A DNA stretch of 64,000 nt from Henckelia pumila. Lineage: Eukaryota > Streptophyta > Magnoliopsida > Lamiales > Gesneriaceae. The stretch is from positions 72,873,442 through 72,937,441 of the forward strand of contig NC_133122.1 of the NCBI RefSeq assembly GCF_033568475.1, given 5' to 3'. The notes beneath the pieces were generated by a model, which was not told the DNA's origin, did no database searches, and saw only the letters and a list, made by a program, of their open reading frames with translations. Positions 54,046 through 64,000 of the stretch are shown here, in pieces (within the stretch, counting starts at the first letter, position 1; every line of letters starts with the position of its first letter). Both the position numbers and the translations under genes were made by a program.

Positions 54046-54661
54046 TGTGAGAACCCGTTTCTAATCTTCTATTCTTGAATAATTAACAAAATCGAACACA
54101 AAGAGCCGCGGAAAAACGAATCAAATTTTTTTTTTTTTAAAACAAAGCCTCGCACCCGCGCGAGGTCATCACCTCGCGCGAGCGCAGGCTACGCGGGAAG
54201 AGGGATCGCGAAAGGCTCGCGCCCGCACGAGAGAAGGGCTCGCGCGTGCGCGGGCCAAAATTCCCAAGCCCTCGCGCACGCGCGAGGTCATGACTCGCCC
54301 GTGCGCAGGCTAAACGGGCAGAGAGGGAGAGAGAGCCTGGAAAAAAATCAATCAAAGGCAATTCTAAATAATTCTAAACTCATGCACACATGCATATCAT
54401 TATTTAAAACATGCCATAATCTAAGTTCTGCCCAAAATACAAAAATAATTCGAGTTCGATAATAGAGTGAAAACGACTTAACAAAACTAATACAGGTTCA
54501 ACAAACTCGACCCTACAACGCGGTGTCTCACTTATATCATCTCACCCCGAGCTAACCCAAACGACTTGGTCCAGCTCCTGATCCTCCTGTTTCCAAGTAC
54601 ACATACCAACAAAACAACAGGCGGATAAACCGGTTAGAAATATAATTTCTAAGTAAAAGAC
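54046..54661 (-). repeat. Tekay-type 5' LTR, first part
   Basis: Homologous to 47150-47764, including the GC palindrome block (54145-54325). It is cut at 54661 by the Angela/Tork-type insertion. The LTR text resumes at 63986 (aagagacagacatac, matching 47761-47785) and runs out of the window. Confidence 0.88.
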
Positions 54662-56506
54662 TGTTGGAGAACGGTGTTCAGATCAATCAGAATTGATACC
54701 CGGTGCAGCGGAAGTTTTAAAATTTTATATGGAACGATTCCATATCATGGGTATCAAAACTTTACGATTAAATTGTGCGTGTAAAAATTAAATAACAATT
54801 AAATTTTTACCTTGAATCTCGAAACGAGATTATGGACACCAACAAATAACTCTGCTCTTGTTGTATATCCCAGGAGCTGATGGACGAACAATTCTTCAAT
54901 CAGGTCCACGAACAGAAGTTTAATCCCTCTGATAGATTGCACTAGAAAATCTATCAGAAGTTTCTACGAAGAGAATTAACGAATTTGATCCGTTAAACCA
55001 GACTGCAAATTCGAAATTCACAGGCTGGAATTTTCGACAGAGAGAGGAGAGGGGCGGCGGCCACTAGAGAAAAACAGCTAGGGTTTTTGAAAATTTTGTG
55101 ACCTCTGTTCTGTAATTTCTGTACTGCAATAACTTATTTATAATGTGGGCTGCTAACAGCTTAGGGCCCATTAGTCATAAGTTCAAGCCTGACAAGCAAA
55201 AGCCCGCATGTTCAGAAATTAATATAAAATTCATCGTGACTCAGATTGATAAACCAATTTCACCAATGTGCACAGAAACCATTTCTGCATCTTTTAAAGT
55301 CAAGATAAATTTTCTGAATCCGAATTCAGTGATTTCCAAAAATGTCCATCACTATGTCATTTTAGGAAATCTTACTCCCTCTATTCTTAAATAAGAAGTT
55401 CCACTTCTTTATTCACTAAATTTAACTCTTTAAATTTAATTATCTCAACGGGAATTAAAAATCCATTACTTGTGTGACCCTCAATGGTTCAGGGATACAG
55501 CTAGCCGTGGGCTCACAACTCCTTGTGACTCGGAACAACAATTTCCGACTTGCCCATCGAATCATGGTAAGAGCGCCTAGCAACATCGCCCCATGATTCC
55601 CTAGGTATCACTGATAGTTCCTGCAAGAACCAATAGATTTTGGTTAGCATACAGTACGGTCCCTTCATCCATATATCCCGATCGAATCAACAACCATTGG
55701 TAAATCGAGAGTCGTTCGAGATTCGATAACTATGCAATGCATCTTGAAGATCAAATAGTGACATCGCATGTGCTACTAAGAAACCATTTCTTAAAACATA
55801 TCATGTACTCTGGCCAGAGATTCATCACACTAATATCTCCTCAGATTGCATAGGATATCCACACTAGCAAGTATGTGGTGAATCCTTGACAACAAAGCAT
55901 CGAATCCTATATGTGTCGTAACTATACCCAATCCCGACACCTGATGACCCCAATAGAGTCGGTAAACGAGTCAAAGTACAGTACTAGCATATAGAGTCTC
56001 AATGATGTTTCAAGTAGTAAGGACTAATGGTGTACAACCAAAACCGCGGACTTTATCCACTCGATAAGTGATAACAACTTGGAAAGTCCGAATAGGGTAG
56101 TTCGATCATTCATCATATGAATATCCATTTGCATGCTTCGAACATCTCTATGTTCCCTACCAATGAAAGGTGGTACTCTGCATCGCAAATGCTAGTCTCA
56201 AACTCGAGCGATCCTTATCCTTATTTTCGGACGGCTCAATCGACTAGGAACTGTTTAGAATATACAGTGACTATAAGATGTGTTTCATGATAGCCATCCT
56301 CATGTGCCACCACATCTTACATACACTATAGTATATTCAAGGTCTTCATCTAAACATCTTATAGTATGTCACAACATAATAATATGATAAAAGATAAAGT
56401 AAACGCCATTATAAAAGTGTAAATTATATTAAACAAAAGATTGTTTATACATAGAGTCATAAAAGCCCTTAGCCACAAGTTGGCTCACCGGGCACCCACT
56501 CTTTCA
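54662..56506 (-). repeat. Angela/Tork-type 3' LTR
   Basis: 1,845 bp, TG...CA. An 83-codon plus-strand frame (55143-55394) is duplicated in the other LTR and is not a supported gene. Confidence 0.93.
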
Positions 56507-56520
56507 ATCTCCCACTTGCC
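56507..56520 (-). promoter_or_regulatory. Polypurine tract of the copia element
   Basis: The minus strand ggcaagtgggagat ends at the 3' LTR start (tgaaagagtggg). Confidence 0.8.
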
Positions 56521-56609
56521 CTAAAGCCAACTAGTCATACTACGTAGTCCCATTGCTTCGCGATATTTGTCAAATAATGGTCCTGGCAAGGGCTTAGTAA
56601 GTGGATCAG

Positions 56610-59600
56610 CGATATTGTCTGCAGAGGCCACTCTCTCGACAGTGATGTCTCATCTTTCCACGATCTCCCGGATGATGTGGTATTTTCTCAGTATGTGTTT
56701 GGATCTTTGATGAGACCTTGGTTCCTTTGCCTGAGCAACGGCACCAGTGTTGTCGCAGTACACCGGGACTGGACCAACAGATTCTGGAATCACACCCAAC
56801 TCTTGGATGAATTTCCTCATCCAAACCGCCTCTTTAGCAGCAGCTGATGCTGCAATGTATTCTGCCTCAGTGGTGGAATCCGCTGTGGTGTCTTGCTTGG
56901 AACTCTTCCAAGAGACAGCACCGCCATTGAGCATGAACACAAATCCAGAGGTTGACTTCGAGTCATCCACGTCACTTTGGAAGCTAGAGTCGGTATAGCC
57001 TTCCAATTTCAGTTCTCTTCCTCCATATACCATGAACATATTCTTAGTCCTTCGTAAGTACTTAAGAATGTCCTTCACGGCTTTCCAATGCATTTGACCG
57101 GGATTGGCTTGATATCTGCTCGTGACACTCAGAGCAAATGCTACATCCGGTCTGGTAGATATCATCCCATACATGATACTACCTATGGCTGACGCATATG
57201 GTACATGTGTCATTTTCTCTATCTCTTCATCAGTCTTGGGACACATGGACTTGGATAGAGAAACTCCATGACATATAGGTAGATGTCCTCTCTTGGACCC
57301 ATCCATTGAAAACCTTTTCAATATGGTTTCGATGTAAGTTGATTGAGTGAGTCCTATCATTCTTTTAGATCTATCTCTATAGATCTAAATTCCTAGAATA
57401 TAGGATGCCTCACCTAAATCCTTCATCGAGAATCTACCTGATAACCATATCTTTGTTGACTGCAACATCCCTACATCATTTCCAATGAGTAGGATGTCAT
57501 CAACATAAAGTACTAAGAATGTCACAGCATCCTTAATTACTTTCTTGTACACGCACGGTTCCTCCGGGTTCTTGATGAAACCAAATCCTTTATTGTTTCA
57601 TCAAATTTCTGGTTCCAACTTCTTGATGCTTGTTTGAGACCATAGATCGATCTCTGAAGCTTGCATACCTTATGCTCGCTTTCCATGGATGTGTATCCCT
57701 CAGGCTGCGTCATATAGATCTCTTCCTTAATGTTTCCATTAAGAAATGCAGTCTTCACATCCATTTGCCATATCTCATAGTCATACCAAGCAGCTATGGC
57801 AATAAGGATTCTTATGGACTTGAACATTGCAACTGGTGAAAAGGTTTCATCATAGTCAACTCCTTGTCTTTGAGTATAACCTTTCGCCACCAATCGTGCC
57901 TTGTAGGTCAATACCTTACCATCAGGCCCAAGCTTTCTCTTGTAGATCCATTTACACCCTATTGGAACAATTCCATCGGGAGGATCTACTAAAGACCAAA
58001 CTTGGTTTGTATGCATCGAATCTATTTTCGACTGCATAGCTTCAAGCCATAAATTTGAATCCACATCAGAAATTGCTTCCTTGAAGTTTCTTGGATCACA
58101 TCCAACGTCGGGTTCATCTTGATCCCCTTCAAGAAGAAGACCATATCGAATAGGAGGTCTAGAAGTCCTCTCGGATCTTCTAGGTATAGGCGTGTCCTCT
58201 GAATATTCTTGAGGTATGGGATCATTATTTTGTATTTCGGGTTCTTCTCGAATTTCTTCGAGTTCCATCATCTCGCCTTTCTTATCCAATAAGAACTCCT
58301 TCTCCAAGAAGGTGGCATTCCTTGAAACAAACACTTTTGTTTCAGTAGGATGATAGAAATAATATCCGATTGAATTCTTTGGATACCCTACAAAATAACA
58401 TAAGGTGGATCGACTATCCAACTTATCTCCCACTGTCTGCTTCACGTAAGCTGGACATCCCCAAATCCTCAAGTACGAATACTTAGGAGTTTTGCCATTC
58501 CATAACTCGTATGGTGTTTTATCCACTGCTTTGGTGTGGACGTTGTTCAACAACAACACCGCCGTTTCAAGCGCATAGCCCCAAAACGAAGGTGGAAGCT
58601 CAGTGAAGCTCATCATGGATCGAACCATGTCCAACAAAGTTCGATTACGACGCTCCGATACACCATTCAGCTGAGGTGTCATAGGAGGAGTCCACTGAGA
58701 GAGAATCCCATTCTCTTTCAGATAGTCCAAAAACTCGGTACTTAAGTATTCTCCACCTCGATCCGATCGAAGTGCTTTAATACTTTTACCTAGCTTGTTT
58801 TCTACTTCAGCCTTGAATTCTTTGAACTTTTCAAATGCTTCAGACTTATATTTCATTAAATATAAATACCCATACCTTGAATAATCATCAGTAAAGGTAA
58901 TGAAGTAGGTGTGGCCAAATTGAGTACCAATTCTAAATGGACCACAAACATCTATATGGATCAAATCCAACAGATTTTGACTACGCTCAGGTTTCCCCTT
59001 GAATGGAGATTTAGTCATTTTTCCTTTCAGGCAGGATTCACAAGTAGGTAGAGAGTTAATATCAGACATATCAAACATGCCCTCTCCCACTAGCTTGTTC
59101 ATCCTCCTTGAGGAAATATGACCTAGCCTAGCGTGCCAAAGGTTTGCCGGGTTTTGACTATCGATTTTTCTCTTGTTCGTTGTTACTGGTTTATCAACAT
59201 AATTTATTGGAACGTCTTTTAATTTTAAGTTATATAGATCATTTTCAAGTTGTCCATTTCCAATCAAACATTCATTCTTGTAAATATTGCAAATCCCATT
59301 CACAAAATTGCAAGAAAAACCATCTCTATCAAGCATAGAAACAGAAATAATATTTTTAATCAAGTCTGGAACAAATAAAACATCTCTCAAAAGTAACTTA
59401 AAATCGTTCTGCAAAATTAAATAAACGTCTCCCACAGCTTTGGCTTCAACTCTAGAACCATTTCCGAGCCTCAGCTGGGTCTCACCCATTCTAAGCTTGC
59501 GACTTCTTGTCATCACCTGCAAATCATTGCAAATGTGAGATCCACATCTGGTATCCAATACCCAAGAAGTAGTATTAAGTGAAACATTTATTTCAATATA

Positions 59601-60434
59601 AAACATACCCTTCGCAGTTCGCAACTGCTCTAGATATTCCTTGCAGTTACGTTTCCAATGACCGGGTTTCTTGCAGTGATGGCAAACATCCTTGGACTTT
59701 TCCATGTTTGAAGCCTTTGTCTTGTTCTTCTTCTCGGGTCCGGTTTTCTTGGATGGGGCAGAACGTTTCTTACCCTTTGTACTTGGCCCCTTCTTAGCAG
59801 AAGAAGAGGAGCCCACCAAGAGAACCGGTTTATCCTTCTTTAAAGTGGCTTCATAAGTTACAAGCATATTGACCATCTCTTCAAGGGAGGCCTCTATCTT
59901 GTTCATATTGAAATTCACCACAAAACCGTCAAACGATGAAGGAAGAGAGAGAAGTAATAAGTCCACATTGAGTTCATGCTCCAATACCAAATCAAGCGTT
60001 ACCAACTTCTGAATGAGCCAAATCACGCGTACCCCATGATCACGGACCGAAGTCCCTTCACGCATGCGACACGTCATTAACTCTTTTACAGTAGCGAACC
60101 TTTCAGCTCTCGATTGAGCCCCAAAAAGTTCCTTGAGTTGTACGTGAATGTCAGCAGAATTCACGGTATCCTCAAATCGCCTCTGGAGTTCATCAGACAT
60201 CGAAGCTTGCATATAACATTTGGCCTTGATATCATGGTCCCACCATTTATCAAGTTTGGCCAACTCTTCCGGACTTATATCAGCTGGTGCTTCCTTTGGA
60301 GGAGATTTTTCTAACACGTAGAGCATCTTCTCCGAGGTCAAGACAATCTTCAACTTACGGAACCATTCCGTATAGTTTGCGCCAGTCAGTTTATTTTGTT
60401 CGAGAATAGAGAATAGTGGATTGCGCGAATTCAT
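56610..60434 (-). pseudogene. Angela/Tork-type copia gag-pol, one frameshift and one stop
   Basis: I chose ATG 60434 because it starts the conserved gag motif (NPLFSILEQNKLTG); the open frame extends ten codons further up. Domains in order: gag (UBN2 type), CCHC knuckle CHHCKKPGHWKRNC (about 59695), protease site WVLDTRCGSHIC, where Gly of D-T-G is replaced by Arg (about 59550), integrase zinc finger and core (LIHIDVCGP, FTDDYSRYGYL, NGVSERRNRT), and RT (QMDVKTAFLNG about 57750). A frameshift near 57585 and a TAG near 57390 break the RT. YVDD is present between them (about 57500). RNase H follows (56650-57360; GYTDSSFQSD). The element cannot move on its own. Confidence 0.88.
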
Positions 60435-62123
60435 CTTAATGAAATACTGAAAAGAAACAGACAATTATCAGTGATTGTTTAATTAATTTACTAAGACATA
60501 AAATTGGCGAAATTTATTTTATGAATCTCACTCCCACTATTTTAACGATTTCACTACCCTCTAGTGAAAACGAGAAACATTTTCTTTAGTGGGAACATGG
60601 AGTCCAATTGACAAACTATAGTCCCGAATAATATCAGCCAACCATAATTTTCAAAAGGTAGAGCCCAATTGCTTCCAAAGCAACCTCCACGTTTTTACCT
60701 CATGTCCAATAAGGGCCCAATAATATGACGCCGTTTATTGTGACACGTCAAGATGACCCATCAATATTAAGTTGTGATGGACGGTCGCCATGTGGATCCC
60801 CAAAAATATGAGCAAATCCCATGGGAGTTCCACCCAACTTACAACATGTGTCGATCCAATGTACAGCTTTCCGACGAACGGGCCCCCCCAATAATATGAG
60901 CCGGACCGTATCCGCGGGTAGCATCTCATACATTGATCGTTGATGGAAGGTAGAAACATTTAAACAATATTTAAATTCCCTTTTAATCTTGATATCAATT
61001 TTAAATCATATTTAAAATGAGGGATTTTAATTTTGAAAATTTGTCTCATCATTTAAAATTTGTATGCTTGCGGGATTCATACAATTTAGTCTAAACATGC
61101 ATACAACGATAATATCATATATTATATTTTAGGATGATCGATTCCATTACTAATCGACCCGTGGTTGCCAATCACGAGTCTAAATCCAATCCTAGGTGAT
61201 ATGCAAGTATGCAATGCAATCCTATTACATTGTGCTTCCAATTTACATTTCTTCAGTCTTTATTGTCTGCTGGGCCCACCTCCGTCTTCAAATATTCATC
61301 TCTCACTAAGTATAATGTATTTACAATAAATAACTATGACAAGTAGGGGATACATTTTAAGGGGTGGGAACGGGCCATAAACCAGGTCCACTTTTATTAC
61401 ATATGACAATTCATATTGGGCCATAAACCAGCCCCATTAATAAATCCAACAACAATAAAAACAAATGTAAATTCCCTAACATACACCTACAAAATTGGTC
61501 ATGACAATCGATCATCCTTATCCAATAATATTTAATTCAAAATTAATTTATTGGATAACATGCAATGGCAATTAAATTAAAAAGGATAAAATCATATTCC
61601 ATATATAAAATCTTATTTTACATACAAAATCATATTTTATCTTTTTATAAATAAAATCATATTTTACTCAATATTTCCATAAGATCATATCTTATCATCA
61701 ATTGTACCAAAAATAATTAATTTCATAAAATCTGATTTAACGGATAAAATCTAAAAATTTTCCAAAAATTCAAATTTATCCAAAAATCAATTTTAAAATT
61801 TTCGGACTCGAACAATTCGATCCGACGCCTCGTGGACCAATCAAAAACAATTTTCGATCGGACCAAAAATAGAATTTTGACATATTAAAATTTTAATTAA
61901 AAATAAAAAATTAATTTTCCCGGGCCGCCCGGGACGATCCCGGGCAGCCCGCGCCCCAAAAGGGGCTCGGGCCGGGCAGCCCGTCGCTGCCCCTTGGGCA
62001 GCGATCCAATCGCTGCCCGATTTGCCCATTAAAATTTAATTTTAAATTTTCGTTTTGTTTCAAAAATCGAGGCTTAAAAATTTTGTACAATCGATTAATA
62101 TAATCGTTTGATCTGAGCAACCT
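60435..62123 (-). other. Copia 5' leader with a GC-rich palindrome island
   Basis: About 1.7 kb of AT-rich leader between primer site and gag. The interval 61918-62025 is a strongly GC-rich island of nested palindromes (cccgggccgcccggg, gcccaaaaggggc-type and gggcagcgat/atcgctgccc). Another repeated motif, 'ataatatgag/atattgggcc', occurs near 60720-60900. Small frames here are not supported as genes. Confidence 0.65.
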
Positions 62124-62136
62124 GGCTCTGATACCA
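62124..62136 (-). promoter_or_regulatory. Primer-binding site of the copia element
   Basis: The minus strand tggtatcagagcc, one base after the 5' LTR end (ctccaaca), complementary to initiator tRNA-Met. Confidence 0.88.
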
Positions 62137-62137
62137 C

Positions 62138-63985
62138 TGTTGGAGAATGGTGTTCAGATCAATCAGAATTGATACCCGGTGCAGCGGAAGTTTTAAAATT
62201 TTATATGGAACGATTCCATATCATGGGTATCAAAACTTTACGATTAAATTGTGCGTGTAAAAATTAAATAACAATTAAATTTTTACCTTGAATCTCGAAA
62301 CGAGATTATGGACACCAACAAATAACTCTGCTCTTGTTGTATATTTTCCCAGGAACTGATGGACGAACAATTCTTCAATAAGGTCCACGAACAGAAGTTT
62401 AATCCCTCTGATAGATTGCACTAGAAAATCTATCAGAATTTTCTACGAAGAGAATTAACGAATTTGATCCGTTAAACCTGACTGCAAATTCGAAATTCAC
62501 AGGCTGGAATTTTCGACAGAGAGAGGAGAGGGGCGGCGGCCACTAGAGAAAAACAGCTAGGGTTTTCGAAAATTTTGTGACCTCTGTTCTGTAATTTCTG
62601 TACTGCAATAACTTATTTATAATGTGGGCTGCTAACAGCTTAGGGCCCATTAGTCATAAGTTCAAGCCTGACAAGCAAAAGCCCGCATGTTCAGAAATTA
62701 ATATAAAATTCATCGTGACTCAGATTGATAAACCAATTTCACCAATGTGCACAGAAACCATTTCTGCTTCTTTTAAAGTCAAGATAAATTTTTTGAATCT
62801 GAATTCAGTGATTTCCAAAAATGTCCATCACTATGTCATTTTAGAAAATCTTACTCCCTCTATTCTTAAATAAGAAGTCCCACTTCTTTATTCACTAAAT
62901 TTAACTCTTTAAATTTAATTATCTCAACGGGGATTAAAAATCCATTACTTGTGTGACCCTCAATGGTTCAGGGATACAGCTAGCCGTGGGCTCACAACTC
63001 CTTGTGACTCGAAACAACAATTTCCGACTTGCCCATCGAATCATGGTAAGAGCGCCTAGCAACATCGCCCCATGATTCCCTAGGTATCACTGATAGTGCC
63101 TGCAAGAACCAATAGATTTTGGTTAGCGTACAGTACGGTCCCTTCATCCATATATCCCGATCGAATCAATAACCATTGGTAAATCGAGAGTCGTTCGAGA
63201 TTCGATAACTATGCAATGCATCTTGAAGATCAAATAGTGACATCGCATATGCTACTAAGAAACCATTTCTTAAAACACATCATGTACTCTGGCCAGAGAT
63301 TCGTCACACTAATATCTCCTCAGATTGCATAAGATATCCACACTAGCAAGTATGTGGTGAATCCTTGACAACAAAGCATCGACTCCTATATGTGTCGTAA
63401 CTGTACCCAATCCCGACACCTGATGACCCCAATAGAGTCGATAAACGAGTCAAAGTACAGTACTAGCATATAGAGTCTCAATGATGTTTCAAGTAGTAAG
63501 GACTAATGGTGTACAACCAAAACCGCGGACTTTATCCACTCGATAAGTGATAACTACTTGGAAAGTCCAAATAGGGTAGTTCGATCATTCATCATATGAA
63601 TATCCATTTGCATGCTTCGAACATCTCTATGTTCCCTACCAATGAAACGTGGTACTCTGCATCGCAAATGCTAGTCTCAAACTCGAGCGATCCTTATCCT
63701 TATTTTCGGACGGCTCAATCGACTAGGAACTATTTAGAATATACAGTGACTATAAGATGTGTTTCATGATAGCCATCCCCATGTGCCACCACATCTTACA
63801 TACACTATAGTATATTCAAGGTCTTCATCTAAACATCTTATAGTATGTCACAACAAAATAATATGATAAAAGATAAAGTAAACGCCATTATAAAAGTGTA
63901 AATTATATTAAATAAAAGATTGTTTATACATAGAGTCATAAAAGTCCTTAGCCACAAGTTGGCTCACCGGGCACCCACTCTTTCA
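62138..63985 (-). repeat. Angela/Tork-type 5' LTR
   Basis: 1,848 bp, with three extra bases (ttt near 62346) relative to the 3' copy. Followed on the plus side by AAGAG and the resumed Tekay-type 5' LTR. Confidence 0.93.
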
Positions 63986-64000
63986 AAGAGACAGACATAC

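Larger units (their letters stand above)
54662..63985 (-). mobile_element. Angela/Tork-type copia element (9.3 kb)
   Basis: LTRs 54662-56506 (3') and 62138-63985 (5') are flanked by AAGAC (54657-54661) and AAGAG (63986-63990), a 5-bp duplication with one later change. Primer site at 62124-62136; polypurine tract at 56507-56520. The gag-pol order (gag, protease, integrase, RT, RNase H) is copia. Long LTRs starting 'tgaaagagtgggtgcccggtgagcc' and the gag type suggest the Angela/Tork group (recollection). By eye the LTRs differ by about 30 substitutions in 1.85 kb, so this is the youngest layer of the right-hand nest. Confidence 0.9.
47150..64000 (-). mobile_element. Tekay-type chromovirus (gypsy), itself interrupted
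   Basis: Minus-strand element: 5' LTR (from 54046 upward, interrupted at 54662-63985, continuing beyond the window), primer site at 54029-54040, gag-pol 53623 to 49201, polypurine tract at 49112-49127, 3' LTR 47150-49111. The integrase ends in a chromodomain, placing it with Tekay/Del chromoviruses, which prefer heterochromatin. It inserted into the RT of the sirevirus. The polyprotein has several frameshifts, so the element is defective. Confidence 0.85.

Noticed and set aside
55143..55394. 83-aa ORF repeated at 62622-62873
   Set aside because: Identical because it lies in both LTRs of one element, on the strand opposite to the element; no domain and no independent evidence of coding.
61841..62120. 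Pro/Gly/Arg-rich ORFs in the copia leader
   Set aside because: Products of the GC palindrome island, untranslated leader of the element.

Overview
The window is plant nuclear DNA, almost certainly from a dicot. It is a graveyard of nested transposable elements with a small island of ordinary genes in the middle. The evidence is a PR-10/Bet v 1 gene and an AT-hook (AHL) gene with plant-type introns, Ty1/copia and Ty3/gypsy elements of plant-only lineages (Athila, Tekay-type, sirevirus, Angela/Tork-type), a Cassandra TRIM, Helitrons and a plant pararetrovirus. The downstream ORF of the sirevirus resembles, from memory only, abundant predicted proteins of Gesneriaceae (Lamiales). I treat the order as a weak inference.

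Left part (1-21260): a decayed endogenous pararetrovirus (Caulimoviridae type) runs left to right. It has a tRNA-Met primer site, small ORFs, a capsid-like ORF with zinc knuckle, a 30K-type movement protein, protease/RT/RNase H, a downstream ORF and then a promoter-like intergenic region. Three insertions cut it: a solo gypsy LTR (507-2574, TSD GGTTA); a 2.3-kb block of ten inverted tRNA-like repeat units that holds a Cassandra TRIM, itself hit by a Tourist-like MITE (7533-9865); and a young Athila derivative (11806-20856, TSD CCTCC) that keeps gag-protease and a downstream ORF but has lost RT, RNase H and integrase.

Middle (21261-40033): a broken copia element (22680-25360) abuts a lone copia-type LTR. 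Then come the only intact-looking host genes, both on the minus strand: PR-10 (26157-26853) and AHL (27629-28658). Beyond them lie AT-rich intergenic DNA with foldback repeats, a mitochondrial dicarboxylate carrier fragment between imperfect terminal inverted repeats (a Pack-type capture), one short Helitron, and a second Helitron into which a 3.4-kb hAT element with an almost complete transposase has inserted (8-bp TSD GGTAAGAT).

Right part (40034-64000): a three-level nest, all on the minus strand. A sirevirus (3' LTR, long downstream ORF, RT/RNase H) was cut in its RT by a Tekay-type chromovirus. Its 5' LTR was then cut by a 9.3-kb Angela/Tork-type copia with nearly identical 1.85-kb LTRs and TSD AAGAC/AAGAG. 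The 5' parts of the sirevirus and of the gypsy 5' LTR lie beyond the right edge.

A recurring pattern is that several unrelated LTR families carry clusters of short GC-rich or otherwise regular palindromes in otherwise AT-rich non-coding DNA, close to the LTR end or primer site. Other points for a second look are the tRNA-like inverted array, an antisense gene-like unit inside the sirevirus, the pol-less young Athila, and frameshifts concentrated at poly-A runs.
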